64,000 bases of DNA, from positions 1 to 64,000 of the forward strand of contig CAJVGD010000010.1 in NCBI GenBank assembly GCA_910890315.1, given 5' to 3'. A program made the translations under genes and the position numbers. How positions within the stretch are numbered: position 1 is the stretch's first letter; each line of letters opens with the position of its first letter. The notes beneath the pieces were generated by a model. That model searched no databases and was not told where the DNA came from. It saw nothing but the letters and a program-made list of their open reading frames with translations. Of this stretch, positions 32,456 to 46,188 are shown in pieces. The DNA comes from Serendipita indica DSM 11827. Its lineage: Eukaryota > Basidiomycota > Agaricomycetes > Sebacinales > Serendipitaceae.

Positions 32456-34095
32456 ATGGCGACGCGTCCATATTTCCACAATTTACGGATAAAAGGTATT
32501 CGAGGATGTTCACAGCGACCGAATTTCGTCCGATACACGTCGAACCTCACGCGTTCAACATCGCGCAGCCCACCAACAGCGGCTTTTGCGTTTGATATTG
32601 TAAGAAAACGAATATCCACCCGTGTAGAACGCTCGTTTACGGAATTCCGACATCCAGGACGGTGTTTTGACTCAGGGGTCCTACGTTTTGCCCGAAGCAC
32701 GACGGATACTACGATACCTCGACGGCGAGAACGAATGGAACAAGTCTGTACATCATTTATGTTGCCAATTGGACACTTAGCAATGGCAGAAAATTTCCGT
32801 TCATCCTTGTAAGACGATCATATCGAGCATCGATCGCCGCAAGATGACAAATCGCATCTCCAGATGACCAATGGTGGCGGAAAACCCGAAGAAGAGCGCT
32901 GCAGAGAGCTCTCGGAGCGACTCCAATCCAAGGTCCGCCTTAGTTTCATCCGAACTCCCGGCTGAGCCGTCGATAGATTGATCTTTCCATGTTCGTCCAA
33001 TCACACACGGTTCTGTCGTCTCCAGTGTTGCCATACCTCTCGCGGTATCGTGACCGAGCTGTCATGGTCTTGGGAGGCGTTGGGGACACTTGTCGAAAGA
33101 TTGCAGAGGGGTGAGTGTTCCACTTTTACGTACACTCCTCTCATCTCTATAGGTATGGTTATCAAAATGTCGTGATTCCTGCCGACGTGCTAGCCTGGAA
33201 CCCAGAGTATGTCTCTGCAGTCCGTAACTACTCATGCTCACAATTCAGTTTATGGCCGTTTTACAAACTCCGTGACGAGGAAAAGGCCTATGTCCGAGTG
33301 CGTTATTTCTTTTCCCGTATTGTGATCACTGACTGGCGGTAGCGTGACTTTGACTTCTCCACCACTCCTATCGAAGCCGTATTTGTCTTCCATGACCCTC
33401 GAAACTGGGCATTGGATGTTCAGATTACTCTCGACATTCTCCGCTACGGATCCAAAGGTCGACCAGCCTTTACTCGCTCTAACGATACGCCTCATTCCCA
33501 CGTCCATGCTGATCCCCTGGACGCTGTCGAATTGGTTTTCTGCAATCCTGATCTCATCTGGCGAGGTGCGTATTTTCGGCCGCGACTAGGCCAAGGTGCG
33601 TTTCGAGAAGCATTCCAGGGCGTGTACAAGGTGTGTCTACAATGCTTCTCCTAGCCAGCGCGAATAATGGGACCTAGGCTTTGGAGCCGAAGCAGTATCC
33701 ATACAAGCAGCTCGGAAAGCCAACCCGAGAGACATATCATCACGCCGAAAGTCTTTTGCTTGAGCGGGCGCAAGAGATAAGACGTTTTTCAGCCGCAGAA
33801 ATGCACAATATATCAAAAAGAAACATGTAAGTCGGTATCCTTGAGACAATATCCGCTGACGGACGGCTCTAGATACATGATAGGGGGTACGTCACCTACT
33901 AATCGACCCGTCTCGTACTCAAACTCTTTAGATAATCCGGAATCTGACATTGCTGGCGCAAATGCGGCAGGTTGGCAATCCGTTCTTGTCCATACGGGGG
34001 TATATTCACCGAGTGATGGCGTTCCCACTCATAAACCGACGTTTCAAGCGAGGGATGTAGAAGAAGCCGTCCATAATGTCCTTTCCACTGCCTAG
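32456..34095 (+). CDS. HAD-superfamily hydrolase, HDHD5/CECR5-like, probably mitochondrial
   Basis: Start MATRPYFHNLRIKGIRG gives an Arg-rich, acid-free N-terminus typical of a mitochondrial presequence. Motif I is split by an intron: AFAFDI (exon end 32599), then DGVLTQGSYVLPEARR. Next come MTNGGGKPEEERCRELSERL, VQSHTVL, MVLGGVGDTC, VVIPADVLAWNP, IEAVFVFHDPRNWALDVQI, VELVFCNPDLIWR and LGQGAFREAF. Motif III/IV follows: MIG, then DNPESDIAGANAAGW and VLVHTGVY. All match the CECR5/YKR070W family. Seven or eight short introns restore one frame throughout. It converges with the ABHD11-like gene, the two stops lying 20 bases apart. Confidence 0.92.
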
Positions 34096-34115
34096 TACTA
34101 GACTGTAATGCCTAT

Positions 34116-35221
34116 CTATCCTCGCTTAGGAACTCGATGACGGCGTTTGTGAATCCCACTGGGCTAGCGATTGTTAGTCGAGGTACTGTGATGCCTTTTA
34201 CTTACTCCTCGGCATGTACTAGAACAAAGTCAGTACATTACGCGGACAGATTATCAGACGCACCCCAATGGCCCGTATTCAACTCGACAAGTCGGTTGTG
34301 CGGGAAAAAGTGGTTAAACACCTCCAGTGCCGAATCTTTGATATACTTGCTCTTGGATCCGCGGATGACGAGTGTCGGCTTGTCGAACATGACCTCGCTA
34401 TCGGCTTCAAACGGAAAGTCTCCGAGCGCGTCCATTGAGTCGGCAATAATGTCGGGAGGAACTCTGAACGTCAAGGGTGCACCGGGCGTAGAAGATGCAG
34501 AGATGTTGGTGAGGAGGAATTGCCGCACGGAGACATCCTACCCTTGGGATTAGACTTGCTACAAGCCGGTCGGTACTTACTGGCTCAATCTCTTTAAAGA
34601 CGTCGTCTGCCTCTTTTCGGTCCTTGCACTGCATGTCCATGATTCGTCGCATCGTTCTCGCGTACCCCTCAAACTCTTTGCTCAGGCGTCCTTTGATCGG
34701 TGAAATGTCTTCGACAATCAAGTCGCGTAATAAGTTTGACGGAGTCTCTGGATGAAGAGCGAGTGCCATTGCGACTTTCCCTCCCATCGAATGGCCGAGA
34801 AGGGAAATGTCTCCTGGTCGCGACGAAATGTTGGTGAGCAGCCGTAAGAGGTCTGCGGCCATGGCGGTATAATTCATGACGTTTGAATGTGGAGAGGATC
34901 CGTGATTTCGCAAGTCTACACAGTATACGTCGACTCCGAGGCGTTTCGCGAATTGCCTGGAAAGCGAGCGAAAATTTTGTTTAGAGCCGCTACGCAAAAA
35001 GGATTCCTCGAAACGTTAGACAGAGTCGCTTGAGAGCGTAGAGATTATTCTCACAATAATCCGTGGCATAGTACCAATTTTCGGTGCTCGCCGTGGCGGT
35101 GGGCACCATGGGCGACGTCATATTTCAGTGGGACGGTTTCATGCGAGAAATACTGGGTCGATATTGAGCGAGTAGACGGTGTAGAGACGCGCCGAGAGAC
35201 GCGAAAGAGGTAATGGCTCAT
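34116..35221 (-). CDS. Alpha/beta hydrolase, ABHD11/Imo32-like, probably mitochondrial
   Basis: Start MSHYLFRVSRRVSTPSTRS is Arg/Ser-rich, like a mitochondrial presequence. The body has HGLL, then GSKQNFRSLSRQFAKRLG, YCVDLRNHGSSPHS, the nucleophile elbow LLGHSMGGKVAMALAL, VEDISP, FDKPTLVIRGSKSKYI and the catalytic histidine in ELNTGHW, after which two small introns lead to VHAEDPVGFTNAVIEF and the stop at 34116. The motif spacing is that of the ABHD11 family, which in animals is linked to lipoylation of 2-oxoacid dehydrogenases. All catalytic residues (Ser, Asp, His) are present. Confidence 0.92.
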
Positions 35222-35446
35222 CGTGGTCGAGGTCAAGTTTACATATATTGAAAGAGAGTATATTCAGAGGACACGCTACAGCGAAGAAACGCCTTGTAAA
35301 TGTCAGTATCATGCGAGACGAGACGATAAAAAGGGTCAGAAAGTGATAATGATTCCGGATAGACGTTTATCCTCTTGGGTGTCGGTAGAGGGAGTCTTTC
35401 TGTCATCTCATAGGGTGGATAGGAATAGATCAAGGCAACGTACCGT

Positions 35447-35987
35447 CTAGGACCTAGTGCGGAAGTAGTCGAGGAGGACGTGCATTCCCTCACTGTCCTG
35501 TCCATAGTCTTTGACGACGACGCAGCTGCAACCGACAACCTTGCGGGGGTTGCCGTCCTTGTCAATCTTGCAGAGACCGGCCCATGTTCCGAGCATCTTG
35601 GCGTCGCCGACCTGGACAGTGTGAGTGACATTATAGCACCAAGTTTGAAAAGTCTGACCTTGATGAGATTAATCTTGTGGTCGGCGCAGAGGGCCTCGAT
35701 GAGCTTGATATATTCGGCCTCTGTGTTTGTCTCGACGAGGACGCAGAGATGGGCCTGACGCTTGTCGAGAGCCTTTGCGCATTCACGGAGACCACGGGCG
35801 AGACCGTCGTGCTGGAGCGAAATCTTTAAAACTTGCTGAGGGGGTGTGAGTGTGAAGATATAGAGTGTAACTGGAGTCTACTGACCTGGAGTGCATCTTC
35901 TACACTCATCTTTCCTTTTGGTGCCTCTGTGGCGACGACCTCTTGCGGGGTCTCGTCTACTTGAACTTCATCTCCAGCGTCAGACAT
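35447..35987 (-). CDS. RPS12: 40S ribosomal protein eS12
   Basis: Start [16 protein letters not shown] (acidic N-terminus), MSVEDALQ, an intron (GTCAGT ... CCTCAG), [47 protein letters not shown], a second intron, [33 protein letters not shown], and [14 protein letters not shown] at the end. Length is about 145 residues, the usual eS12 size. It is a component of the small-subunit beak. Confidence 0.96.
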
Positions 35988-36409
35988 CCTGTAGCTGTCA
36001 ATATGCCGTCTAGACAAATAAGAGATTTGATTACGTTTAATTTTTATTTGATTTGTGGCGATTTGGGAGATGTCGTCGTTCGCTATCGTCGATGGAGGAA
36101 AACAGGCTTTGGTCTGTTTGGCAGCGACAGTTTGGCAGTGAGGCTGGGCTGTTAAACCCAACAATAATTCTGCGACAAACGTGTAAATCTGAAGCAATAG
36201 CGCTCCCGAGTTGAACGATGCCGAGCTCGACGCCGACGCCGTTGTAAAGCCGGCACTGCTAATCACAGCCCGCCCACCTGCTGTTATCTATTTGATTCTA
36301 GTGTTTGATCTTCTCAACCCCCGTCCAAGATAAAAGGGCCAGGTTGCCCCGCCACTTGGACCAAACGACGACCCGCCGCCTTGCCCCTAGACGTCTCCAA
36401 GACTCGACA
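35988..36409. promoter_or_regulatory. Divergent promoter region, eS12 / GFAT
   Basis: 422 bases between the start codons of two divergently transcribed housekeeping genes. A CT-rich stretch lies just before the GFAT start. I cannot point to individual factor sites with confidence. Confidence 0.5.
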
Positions 36410-38912
<2,503 letters not shown>

Positions 38913-39045
38913 AATGTCTTCATGCCCCGTCTCCACGAATGTTACTCCCCGTCGCATCTAGTTTTCGTCTCAACATTGGACTCTAGTACACTTCGAAAGT
39001 CAGTTGGTATCCGTTGCTGGTACGAATGTGTACCCGTTTACTGCT

Positions 39046-39051
39046 GAAATA
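39046..39051 (+). terminator. Possible polyadenylation signal of GFAT
   Basis: An AATAAA within GAAATAAATGC lies about 135 bases after the stop codon, a normal distance for a fungal 3' UTR. Fungal signals are loose, so this is only a candidate. Confidence 0.4.
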
Positions 39052-39460
39052 AATGCACTCTATAAACGAGAAGTAATGCTTAGATGGGATCAAAGTGCTA
39101 AGTAAACTTGGTGGAGTCTTCTACGGCGACCAAACAATGTTCCTCATCTTGCTCCCCACCACGTCTTTCGTTCTAGTTCGCTCGCCAGTACTGGCTCTAT
39201 TTGACTTATTCTTCTTTATTCTTGGTCCTAATGTACGTCCACGCCCTGCTTTTTTTTTCCTTTCCCGTTCATTTTGGAGAGTGGCGAACGGACAATGCGC
39301 TCAACGACGACCCATTCTCCATTAAATTGCCCTTCCTTGCTGCTCATTTTGATGCTCCACACTCTTCTATGTCTATTACATCTTGTTTTTGGCCCAACTG
39401 CTAACATACCGCAGACAACTCGTAGCCACTCGTAATCGAAATTCGCCATCAACAGCCACG

Positions 39461-41701
39461 ATGAAACTCCCTCTTTATCTCTTTCTCTCTACGTCACTCT
39501 TCGCAAAGCACACACGTGCGTCATGGGACGATCGTCGTCGTCGCCACCATGGACGCAGCCGCCTCGATCACGCAAAGCCAAACATCCCCCCCTCTCAGCA
39601 TTCCTTTACAACTCGAGATGCATCTCAGAATAGACCACATGACTCGTCTCAGTGGGAGATGGGCCCGTGTATGGTCGACCCGGAAGATGCGCGTCTTCTC
39701 AGTCTCGTGCGCTCCGAGGGGCCCGTCTCTAGCTCGACAGAGTGTCTTGATTACTGTGAAGAGCGCTCTTTTGACGTCGCTGGAATACAAAATGGCTTCG
39801 AGTGCTGGTGCGGCAATAGGCTCACGCTCGCGGATGCGGAACAGCCTTCGTCACGCGAGGTCATTCAGCAAGAGTGCTCTACGCCGTGTAGCCATAGTGT
39901 TCCCGGCGACATCTGTGGAGGACCTTGGCGCACGCTCCTCTTTGGTCGCAATGGTGTGCTCGACCAGTATGGCTTTGGATCGACAAAGCATGGTATCTTC
40001 CTTGACGATGAACACTCTACCGTGTCTAGCATTTCGGATACGTCGTCTCGCAATGCCACTGCTGCGCCCCTCCCCACCGACATTGTCAACGATCAGCCCT
40101 CTCATTCGGCGTCGTCACCAAATCCCAACGAGGTTACCGGCAAAAAGGTCATTGCTCATCACATGGTCGGGAACACTTATCCATATACCATCGAATCTTG
40201 GATCACGGACGTAACGGCCGCCAAGTCGGCTGGCATCGATGGTTTTGCACTCAACTTTGGCAGTATTCATGGTGGCTGGGAGCAGAAGAGTATTTCAGAT
40301 GCATTTGTTGCGGCTAGTACCGTCGGTGGGTTTGGGATGATCTTTAGTTTTGACATGACGTGAGTACCTCACGATGTGGCTATTCTGCTACTCAATCTTC
40401 ATCAAGTGGGCTACCTTGTAGTAGTCAAAAGGATGCTCAGACTCTGCGAGAGTTCCTATTGACCTGGGGGCCGCATCCCGGTCATCTGGTGCTTCCACCC
40501 GCATCTGGATCTGCTTTCCAACGTGTTGTCGTCAGCACCTTTTCGGGTGAATGGTGCAACTTTGGCCTCGGTTTGTCTTTCTTCATCGTCTATTTTGCTG
40601 CTGACGCCAACCAGGATCCCCGCGCGAGGGATGGATGTCCGTCGTCGCGGATCAAGCTGTTGTTTCTCGTCTACGCGCTGCTGGCCGTGAGATTGCGTTT
40701 GTGCCTAGCTGGTTCGAGAGAGTCGATCAACGCAAGCAAGAGTTTAACGGTGTTGTTCAAGGGGACTTTCACGTGCGTATATGGCACTCGAGTTCGAGCA
40801 AGCATCTGACGATGTACAGTGGAACGGTGGTTGGCCAACCGGCAACTTTGACGTGAACTGGGACGGTGACGCCTATCGCATTGCTACTAGCCCAGGACCG
40901 CTCTTTATGGCGTCTGTTTCCCCTGGGTTCTTCACAGTAAGTAGCGTCCATACATTCAACGAGATCCTCAATGCGCGCCAGCACTATGGGCCAAACTCGT
41001 ACAACAAGAATTGGATCTATCGTAGCGACGACTGGCTTTATGCTTCTCGCTGGGAGATGCTCGTCGGTCACCGTGCGGAGGTCGATTTGGTAGAGATTGT
41101 CACATGGAACGGTAACTGGACTATACCATGTTCGATTCGCTCTTGCTTATGCTCAATAGACTATGGCGAGTCCTCGTACATTGGTCCTATCGAAGGAGAA
41201 CAGCCCAACTCTGAAGCGTGGACAAACGGATTCCCCCATCTTGGCTTCCTCGACATGACCTCCTATTATGCGACCGCCTTCAAGACGGGTTCTTATCCAA
41301 CTATTACAGAGGACAAGGTCTATCTTTGGTCGCGTTCTCATCCTCGAGATGCGCAGGCTCCGCGAGATCCTATCGGGCGTCCCAACAATGCAGACTGGGT
41401 GAGTTCGCTTTGAAAAGGTCAAGGCGGGAGGCTGACCTACTTGAAGACTGAAGATTACGTTTGGGGACTGGTCATTGCTGCGAGTGATGGAGAGCTCGTT
41501 CTCAGCTGCGGATCCAATTCTGAGACATTCTCGATCATTACAGGCGTCAACAAGGTCAAGATTCGCAACAGTCCAGGACAGATGAGAGGAGTGCTTAGAC
41601 GAGCAGATCTACCCGTCGTCGATGTCAATCCTGGTGCTGCTTTTACCTATACTCTCGACCCGCCCAGCTACAATTTTAATTACTTTGTGGCGAGCAACTG
41701 A
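39461..41701 (+). CDS. Secreted WSC-domain GH71 alpha-1,3-glucanase
   Basis: Start MKLPLYLFLSTSLFAKHTRA is a signal peptide. Residues of about 65-165 form a WSC domain (TECLDYCEERSFDVAGIQNG, FECWCGNRLT, CGGPWRTLLFG). A Ser/Thr-rich linker leads to the GH71 catalytic domain: KVIAHHMVGNTYPYTI, AAKSAGIDGFALNFG, GMIFSFDM, then after introns VVVSTFSGEW, EIAFVPSWF, WNGGWPTGN, NDWLYASRW-type motif, and the C-terminal beta part ending YNFNYFVASN. Exons after 40360 are short and splice boundaries approximate. The enzyme would hydrolyse alpha-1,3-glucan of fungal walls; the WSC domain likely binds wall polysaccharide. Confidence 0.9.
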
Positions 41702-42865
41702 TGTATAGACTCTGTTCAGTCCCTAATCCACACTCTTTTACACTTCTTTGTTGGTGAAATGAGGATATTAGTCTCATCGGGTATGCGGGTCATTAGCAGT
41801 ATTTAGGAACACATCTATATGGCCCATATACATTCATCACAGCCTGACTTGGCCTGTCAATGATAATTGCTCCATCCACTGTGAAAACCACACCGTCCCC
41901 ACCGTCATGCTATATCGTCCATATATTATAGTGCTGCCTAAATCTGTGGCTTTTTGTAAATGGAGTCTCGGTTATTGATGACAATGTGAATATAGCAGCG
42001 CGAAATCGACACCTCCAGCATGGTTCGGATCGTTCGGCCACAAATCTCGTCTGGGAGAACTTGACCGTATATAGAGCGATATTTGAAGGTTTTATATCTA
42101 CGCTGCAGCCTGGATCTGTGTTACCTCCTGCTATAGTATGACCGGTGCGTTGATTCCTGGGTATTCTGGCGAATTACTTTGACTGTTGATTACTCGGGCG
42201 CGTGGCGCTGAGCGAACCTTCGGCATTATGGCACAACCTTTTAGATGCTCACAAAGAGACATTAAACGCCGGTTCGTGGATTTTCTGATTCGTTGAAGCC
42301 ATGGCTCAACAGTCCGGGGTTGGTAATTATGGAGCTCCGGCATGCGGAGCACGGTAAAAGTAATTGAAATGCGCCATTAATGATGAAATTAAAAACCTAG
42401 TAGATGTATTCGAGTATTCCATGAGCGGCCGAATATTCTGGCTTTGGTTGAGGAAAGCTTCGCGGCGGGGCAAAGGTTTTTCGAACAGTCCGTGAGGCGC
42501 ATGATTTGAGATCTCGTCTTACTAGAATCGACTTTGGCCGCTTGGCCAAAGTTGCCCGTGCTTGACGGTGCCAGTTCCGGATGAGTTCAGCTTCTCCCTA
42601 CTCCATGATATCAGGGAGCTTTCATTCCTTTCAATGATACTAGCTGCAGCATCTGGCTCACCTTTGAACTCGTTTTTGATCTTCTGGGCTCATCGATCAG
42701 ACGGCCAATAGGGAGCATAAGTGCAAGTGCCAAAAAAACAATTTGATAGAAGTGGGTTCGGGTAATCTCCTACTTGACCAAGGTGGGATATGCACATTTG
42801 AATCTATCGTAGGGAGGTTTTTTACGTGGAGAATGATGCACAAAGGCGCCCTCCTGCCAAATTAC
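41702..42865. other. Intergenic, no gene seen
   Basis: AT-rich stretch with short open frames only. Nothing with domain similarity is visible between the GH71 gene and the first tRNA-like sequence. Confidence 0.5.
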
Positions 42866-42955
42866 GGTGGAATGGCCGAGTCGTTAAGGCGTATGATCCG
42901 GGACCCTGTCTTGAAACTCAGATGGGAAACCGCGTGGGTTCAAAAACAGTTTTGA
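42866..42955 (+). pseudogene. tRNA-Leu-like pseudogene
   Basis: The 5' half (GGTGGAATGGCCGAGTCGTT, AAGGCGTATGA) is identical to the tRNA-Leu at 44599. The anticodon arm is altered and the T arm and acceptor 3' strand are ruined after GTGGGTTCAAA. The preceding 20 bases (CTCCTGCCAAATTAC) also resemble those before the other two copies, so the copied unit is longer than the tRNA. Confidence 0.8.
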
Positions 42956-42999
42956 GTACATCTACAGTCTAGCTTACTTGTCGACCCAAGGTTGAAAAT

Positions 43000-43384
43000 T
43001 CAACCTTGCTCGCCCACTCCGTGTGCACTCAATAGGTGCCTCTTCAGATGATCTTTCCTCTTGTACTCTTTGGGACAATATTGGCATCGAGCCTTGGCAA
43101 ACATTTTCTCAACTTGTTCGGGAGTATAATGTTTGCCAGCTTTGACATGTTTATCCGCATCCTCTTGGAAAAAGAAAGCTACAGATTTATCAGCATCCAT
43201 TGACCATCGAATACTTGGACGCACGCATCGGGCACCGGGGACACTTGATTGTTTGTAGTCCGTGGTGCTGTTCCTTCATGTGCGTATTCCGATTTGACTT
43301 GCCCGAAAACGATCTCTGGCAATGTAGGCATCGAAACTTGGAGAACATTTTCTCGACTTGTTCGGGAGAAAAATGAATGGACAT
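43000..43384 (-). CDS. C2H2 zinc-finger protein with duplicated PEQVEKMF module
   Basis: Two similar modules are encoded in two exons. The upstream one is HFSPEQVEKMFSKFRCLHC with a C2H2 finger ending NTHMKEQHH, then CPRCPMRAS. The downstream one is HYTPEQVEKMFAKARCQYC with a C2H2 finger ending HLKRHLLSAHG. An intron of about 50 bases near 43180-43230 joins them. The start chosen (ATG at 43384) lies next to the plus-strand Ulp1-like gene's start, so the 5' ends overlap. The repeated helix plus finger suggests a small DNA- or protein-binding factor; no family is recognised. Confidence 0.6.
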
Positions 43385-44362
43385 AATCTGGAGTCTGACT
43401 TGCCCAATGTCGAAGCAAAGACATGACCGACCGTCGAGAAAAACCGCCCTGTATCCAGGAAAACGATGCAAAGAGCTACTCGAGGAAAATATAGGCTCGT
43501 CTCAGCTTGTGTCCGCCGACACACTACGAGCTGACGCTCCGAAATTGCGCATGCGCGCCAAACATGCAAAGGAAAAGGGTGTAGAGTTTCGTCCCAAACC
43601 TCTCGTATGTAGGCGGTTCTCCCCCAACTTGAGGGTCATGCTTATTCTTGATCAGCATTGCAAGTAGCTTACGCGGACTATGGAGCCGGGGGAAGGCGCT
43701 ATATCGTGAAGATAAGACCCGAAGACTTCAATGGTCTTGTCGACGAAGAAGGGTCCATAAATTCCCGGATAGTTTTCGGCTATCTAGCGAAAGAGGTGAC
43801 GGATGAGCGGACGGCAAGTCACCTCGCGACAATCCAATTTTGCGCAAAACTACGAGACTCAGCTACGCGGGACTTTGACCATCATCGGCACCATCCTCCA
43901 ACATGGCCCTTGGTGGGTCGTCTGCTCCCCCAGTTTCGACAATACATGAATTTACCGGAAAACTTTCTGGTGATGCCACTAATCGATGAAGAGTATGGAC
44001 GTCGTGGACATTGGGTCATCCTCGTGACGAAAATGGTTGGGGAGGTCGGGCACGTTTATATCTTTGACAGCGTTGGGCGGAGAGAACCGAGCGAGTTGAG
44101 GAGACACGATATCCTCCAGTTTGCGAGCGCCCTCAGTTATCTTCTTTCTCATCTCCACGGCGTATCTCGTGTCGAGATTCATCAGGAGACGCGTCCAGCT
44201 ACTCAACGAAACAATTTCTGCTGTGGCTTTTATGCGATTAGGGACGCGAGATGGCAATTGGAAAGAGACGGCACAACTCAAGATGTGCCCGGGGGTGATA
44301 CAGATGGCGCGATGCGTACTATGCGCCAACTGGTGTATGACAGCCTGAGTGAGCTCTGGTGA
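43377..44362 (+). CDS. Ulp1-like (C48) cysteine protease
   Basis: Probable SUMO- or ubiquitin-like-specific protease. Exon 1 starts MDIIWSLTC at 43377, or at 43407 (MSKQRHDR). A single intron (donor GTAGGC near 43614, acceptor GATCAG at about 43654) joins it to ...LQVAYADYGAGGRRYIVK. The catalytic parts are the histidine in GRRGHWVILV, the aspartate in VYIFDSVG, a glutamine in PATQRNNF and the nucleophile in NFCCGFYAI. This is the expected H-D-Q-C order at normal spacing, so the domain looks complete. Such proteases occur both as host genes and as passengers of fungal DNA transposons. Confidence 0.75.
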
Positions 44363-44598
44363 ATAGCTTGAAGGAGTGTTTCTTTTCGTAGTGAACGAAG
44401 ACTTAAGTTACTCTAGCTACAGTCAATGGCCGCTCCCAAAGATTCACGAGATTCACGAGATTCACAGCTCGTTGATGAAGCATATAGAACCAGAGCTAGA
44501 CGTGATTCTCTGGATTAGTAGATGCGCGAACTTTGGCGTGGCGCCGTAGGCTTTTGAATCCTTTGGATAATATTTGTGAGCAGTGCTTGCCAATTTCC

Positions 44599-44692
44599 GG
44601 TGGAATGGCCGAGTCGTTAAGGCGTATGATTTAGGACTTTGTGTTAAATCTCATATGGTAATACCGCGTGGGTTCAAATCCCACTTCCATCA
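44599..44692 (+). tRNA. tRNA-Leu(UAG) with a short intron
   Basis: The acceptor GGTGGAA pairs with TTCCATC. The D arm is GCC/GGC. Anticodon-stem TATGA pairs with TCATA only if about 14 bases are removed as an intron after the position 3' of the anticodon. The loop starts TTTAGG, giving anticodon TAG. The variable arm is GGTAATACC, the T arm GTGGGTTCAAATCCCAC. Both pol III boxes fit. A run of seven T bases at 44697-44703 serves as terminator. Confidence 0.8.
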
Positions 44693-44696
44693 TGTC

Positions 44697-44703
44697 TTTT
44701 TTT
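44697..44703 (+). terminator. Pol III terminator of the tRNA-Leu
   Basis: Seven consecutive T bases four bases after the mature tRNA end. Confidence 0.75.
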
Positions 44704-45138
44704 GGGGGGCTCGGCTTATGTCACACCCAGCAATACGGTGCTCCCCCTCTGTTGGCTATCTATGAGTTGAAAATGCACAAAGGGTTGAGCAGAGTTTGAA
44801 GCTTTTAGTTAGCATCGCCTTTTCCTTTTCCTGCTCATACAGCCAATTCACCATTCTTGCACCTGACCACCACCAAAGACGACCCGGAGAGATTCGTCTG
44901 CACGCTGTATATCCTTATCCCCCTTTAGAGACACTTGCTTGTACTCGCTCTGCCTCACGTGGGTCGCTCAGGTCATACGTTCTGCTTTCACCTACTATAT
45001 TCGTCGGGCTATCCATCACGCTTCTTCCATCTACGGCCAACTTCATTTGTCGCACAGAGGATTGCCTTTGAAACCACCCATTGACCTGAATCCGACGACG
45101 CCTGGCTGATTATTCGCCCACCGCTTTTGCCACGCGCA

Positions 45139-46118
45139 ATGGAAGTCTGCCTACACTGCAATCAAGTCGCCGTCGAACACTCGAAAGATGAATGGATTCA
45201 GTGTGATGGATGCTTAGCATGGGACCATAGAGTTTGCGCCGCTAGGAATAATACACAACTTCCTACCGACATAGAACCTAGTGGACCGTGGTAAGTCTTT
45301 TCCAGCCAGCTCCTCGCCCTTCTGATCAAGATACAGGTTTTGTAGTGTCTGCATCCGGACAAGGACCAGAAAGAGATTGGTTTGGCCCTCTATCATCATG
45401 TCTGGGTTTGAAGCTGACGATGCCGGTAGCAGGGGGATAATTCAAACGAAGAGTATCGACCGATGAAGCGTCGGAAGCTTCAAGAGACTAGGGCAAAGGG
45501 AAATGTCATTAGGGCCTCAAAGTGACGGATATCAATCCGCAAACTCTCGCCCGAGTCCGAAGAGAACTCGGCGGGCGATGAAGAGTGGCCAAAGCAGAGT
45601 ATTGAATCTAATTCTAAAGTGCGAAGATTTGATTGGAAGAATAAAGCAACGAGCTCTGACGCGGAACAACAGTCACGACGGAGTAGAGAGCTGGCGAACG
45701 AACCCCAACCTCGACCATCATCGCTCCCTCCTCCCCCGGTAGGGATTCCGAATATGGGGAATAACTGCTTCATAGTTGCCGTGTTTCGTGGCTGGGCGAC
45801 CATCCAGGCTATGCGCAAAGCATGGACAAGCCCACTGCTTTCGGGTGAGTGGATTGCCGTTCCCGTCCGAACCTCTAACGTAGTGAAGCTCGAACAGGAG
45901 AAGTAGTTACGATTCTATCTGGGCTCAACGAGTTATCGAGGAGCGTTTCTGAGAGGAAGCCCCCGTCAATCAGCACAAATGTGGCGAAGCTACGCGTAAG
46001 TAGGTAAATAGATGGTCTTTTCGATTCTCACTGCTTCTAGGCGTCAATTTCGACACTTGTATTCAGCCTGGATGGCCAAGAGACTGCGTTGCAGTTCCAC
46101 CTACAAATCGTCACGCAG
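45139..46118 (+). pseudogene. PHD finger plus truncated USP-type peptidase
   Basis: Start MEVCLHCNQVAVEHSKDEW leads into a PHD finger: CLHC, then WIQCDGCLAWDHRVC and, after an intron with donor GTAAGT at 45292, WFCSVC. A short acidic linker (ESEENSAGDEEWPK) follows, in a frame that needs another splice near 45420-45520. Then comes VGIPNMGNNCFIVAVFR, the Cys box of ubiquitin-specific peptidases (N to V at the usual second Asn). Coding continues through VVTILSGLNELSRSV and ASISTLVFSLDG and stops at the inverted tRNA fragment. The USP His box is never reached, so the peptidase is cut short. Confidence 0.6.
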
Positions 46119-46188
46119 CTCCGTCGGAGCCATAATCCGTTCAGACGCGGTCCCAAATCATACGCCTTAACGACTCGGTCATTCCACC
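46119..46188 (-). pseudogene. Inverted 5' half of tRNA-Leu
   Basis: Minus-strand GGTGGAATGACCGAGTCGTT AAGGCGTATGATTTGGG is the 5' half of the tRNA at 44599, with a C-to-A change in the D stem. No T arm follows. Upstream bases CTCCCACAATTTAC resemble those before 42866. Confidence 0.75.

Noticed and set aside
44437-44466. Three GATTCACGA units considered as a CRISPR-like or regulatory array
   Set aside because: Units are nine bases, contiguous and without spacers; this is a plain microsatellite-like repeat.
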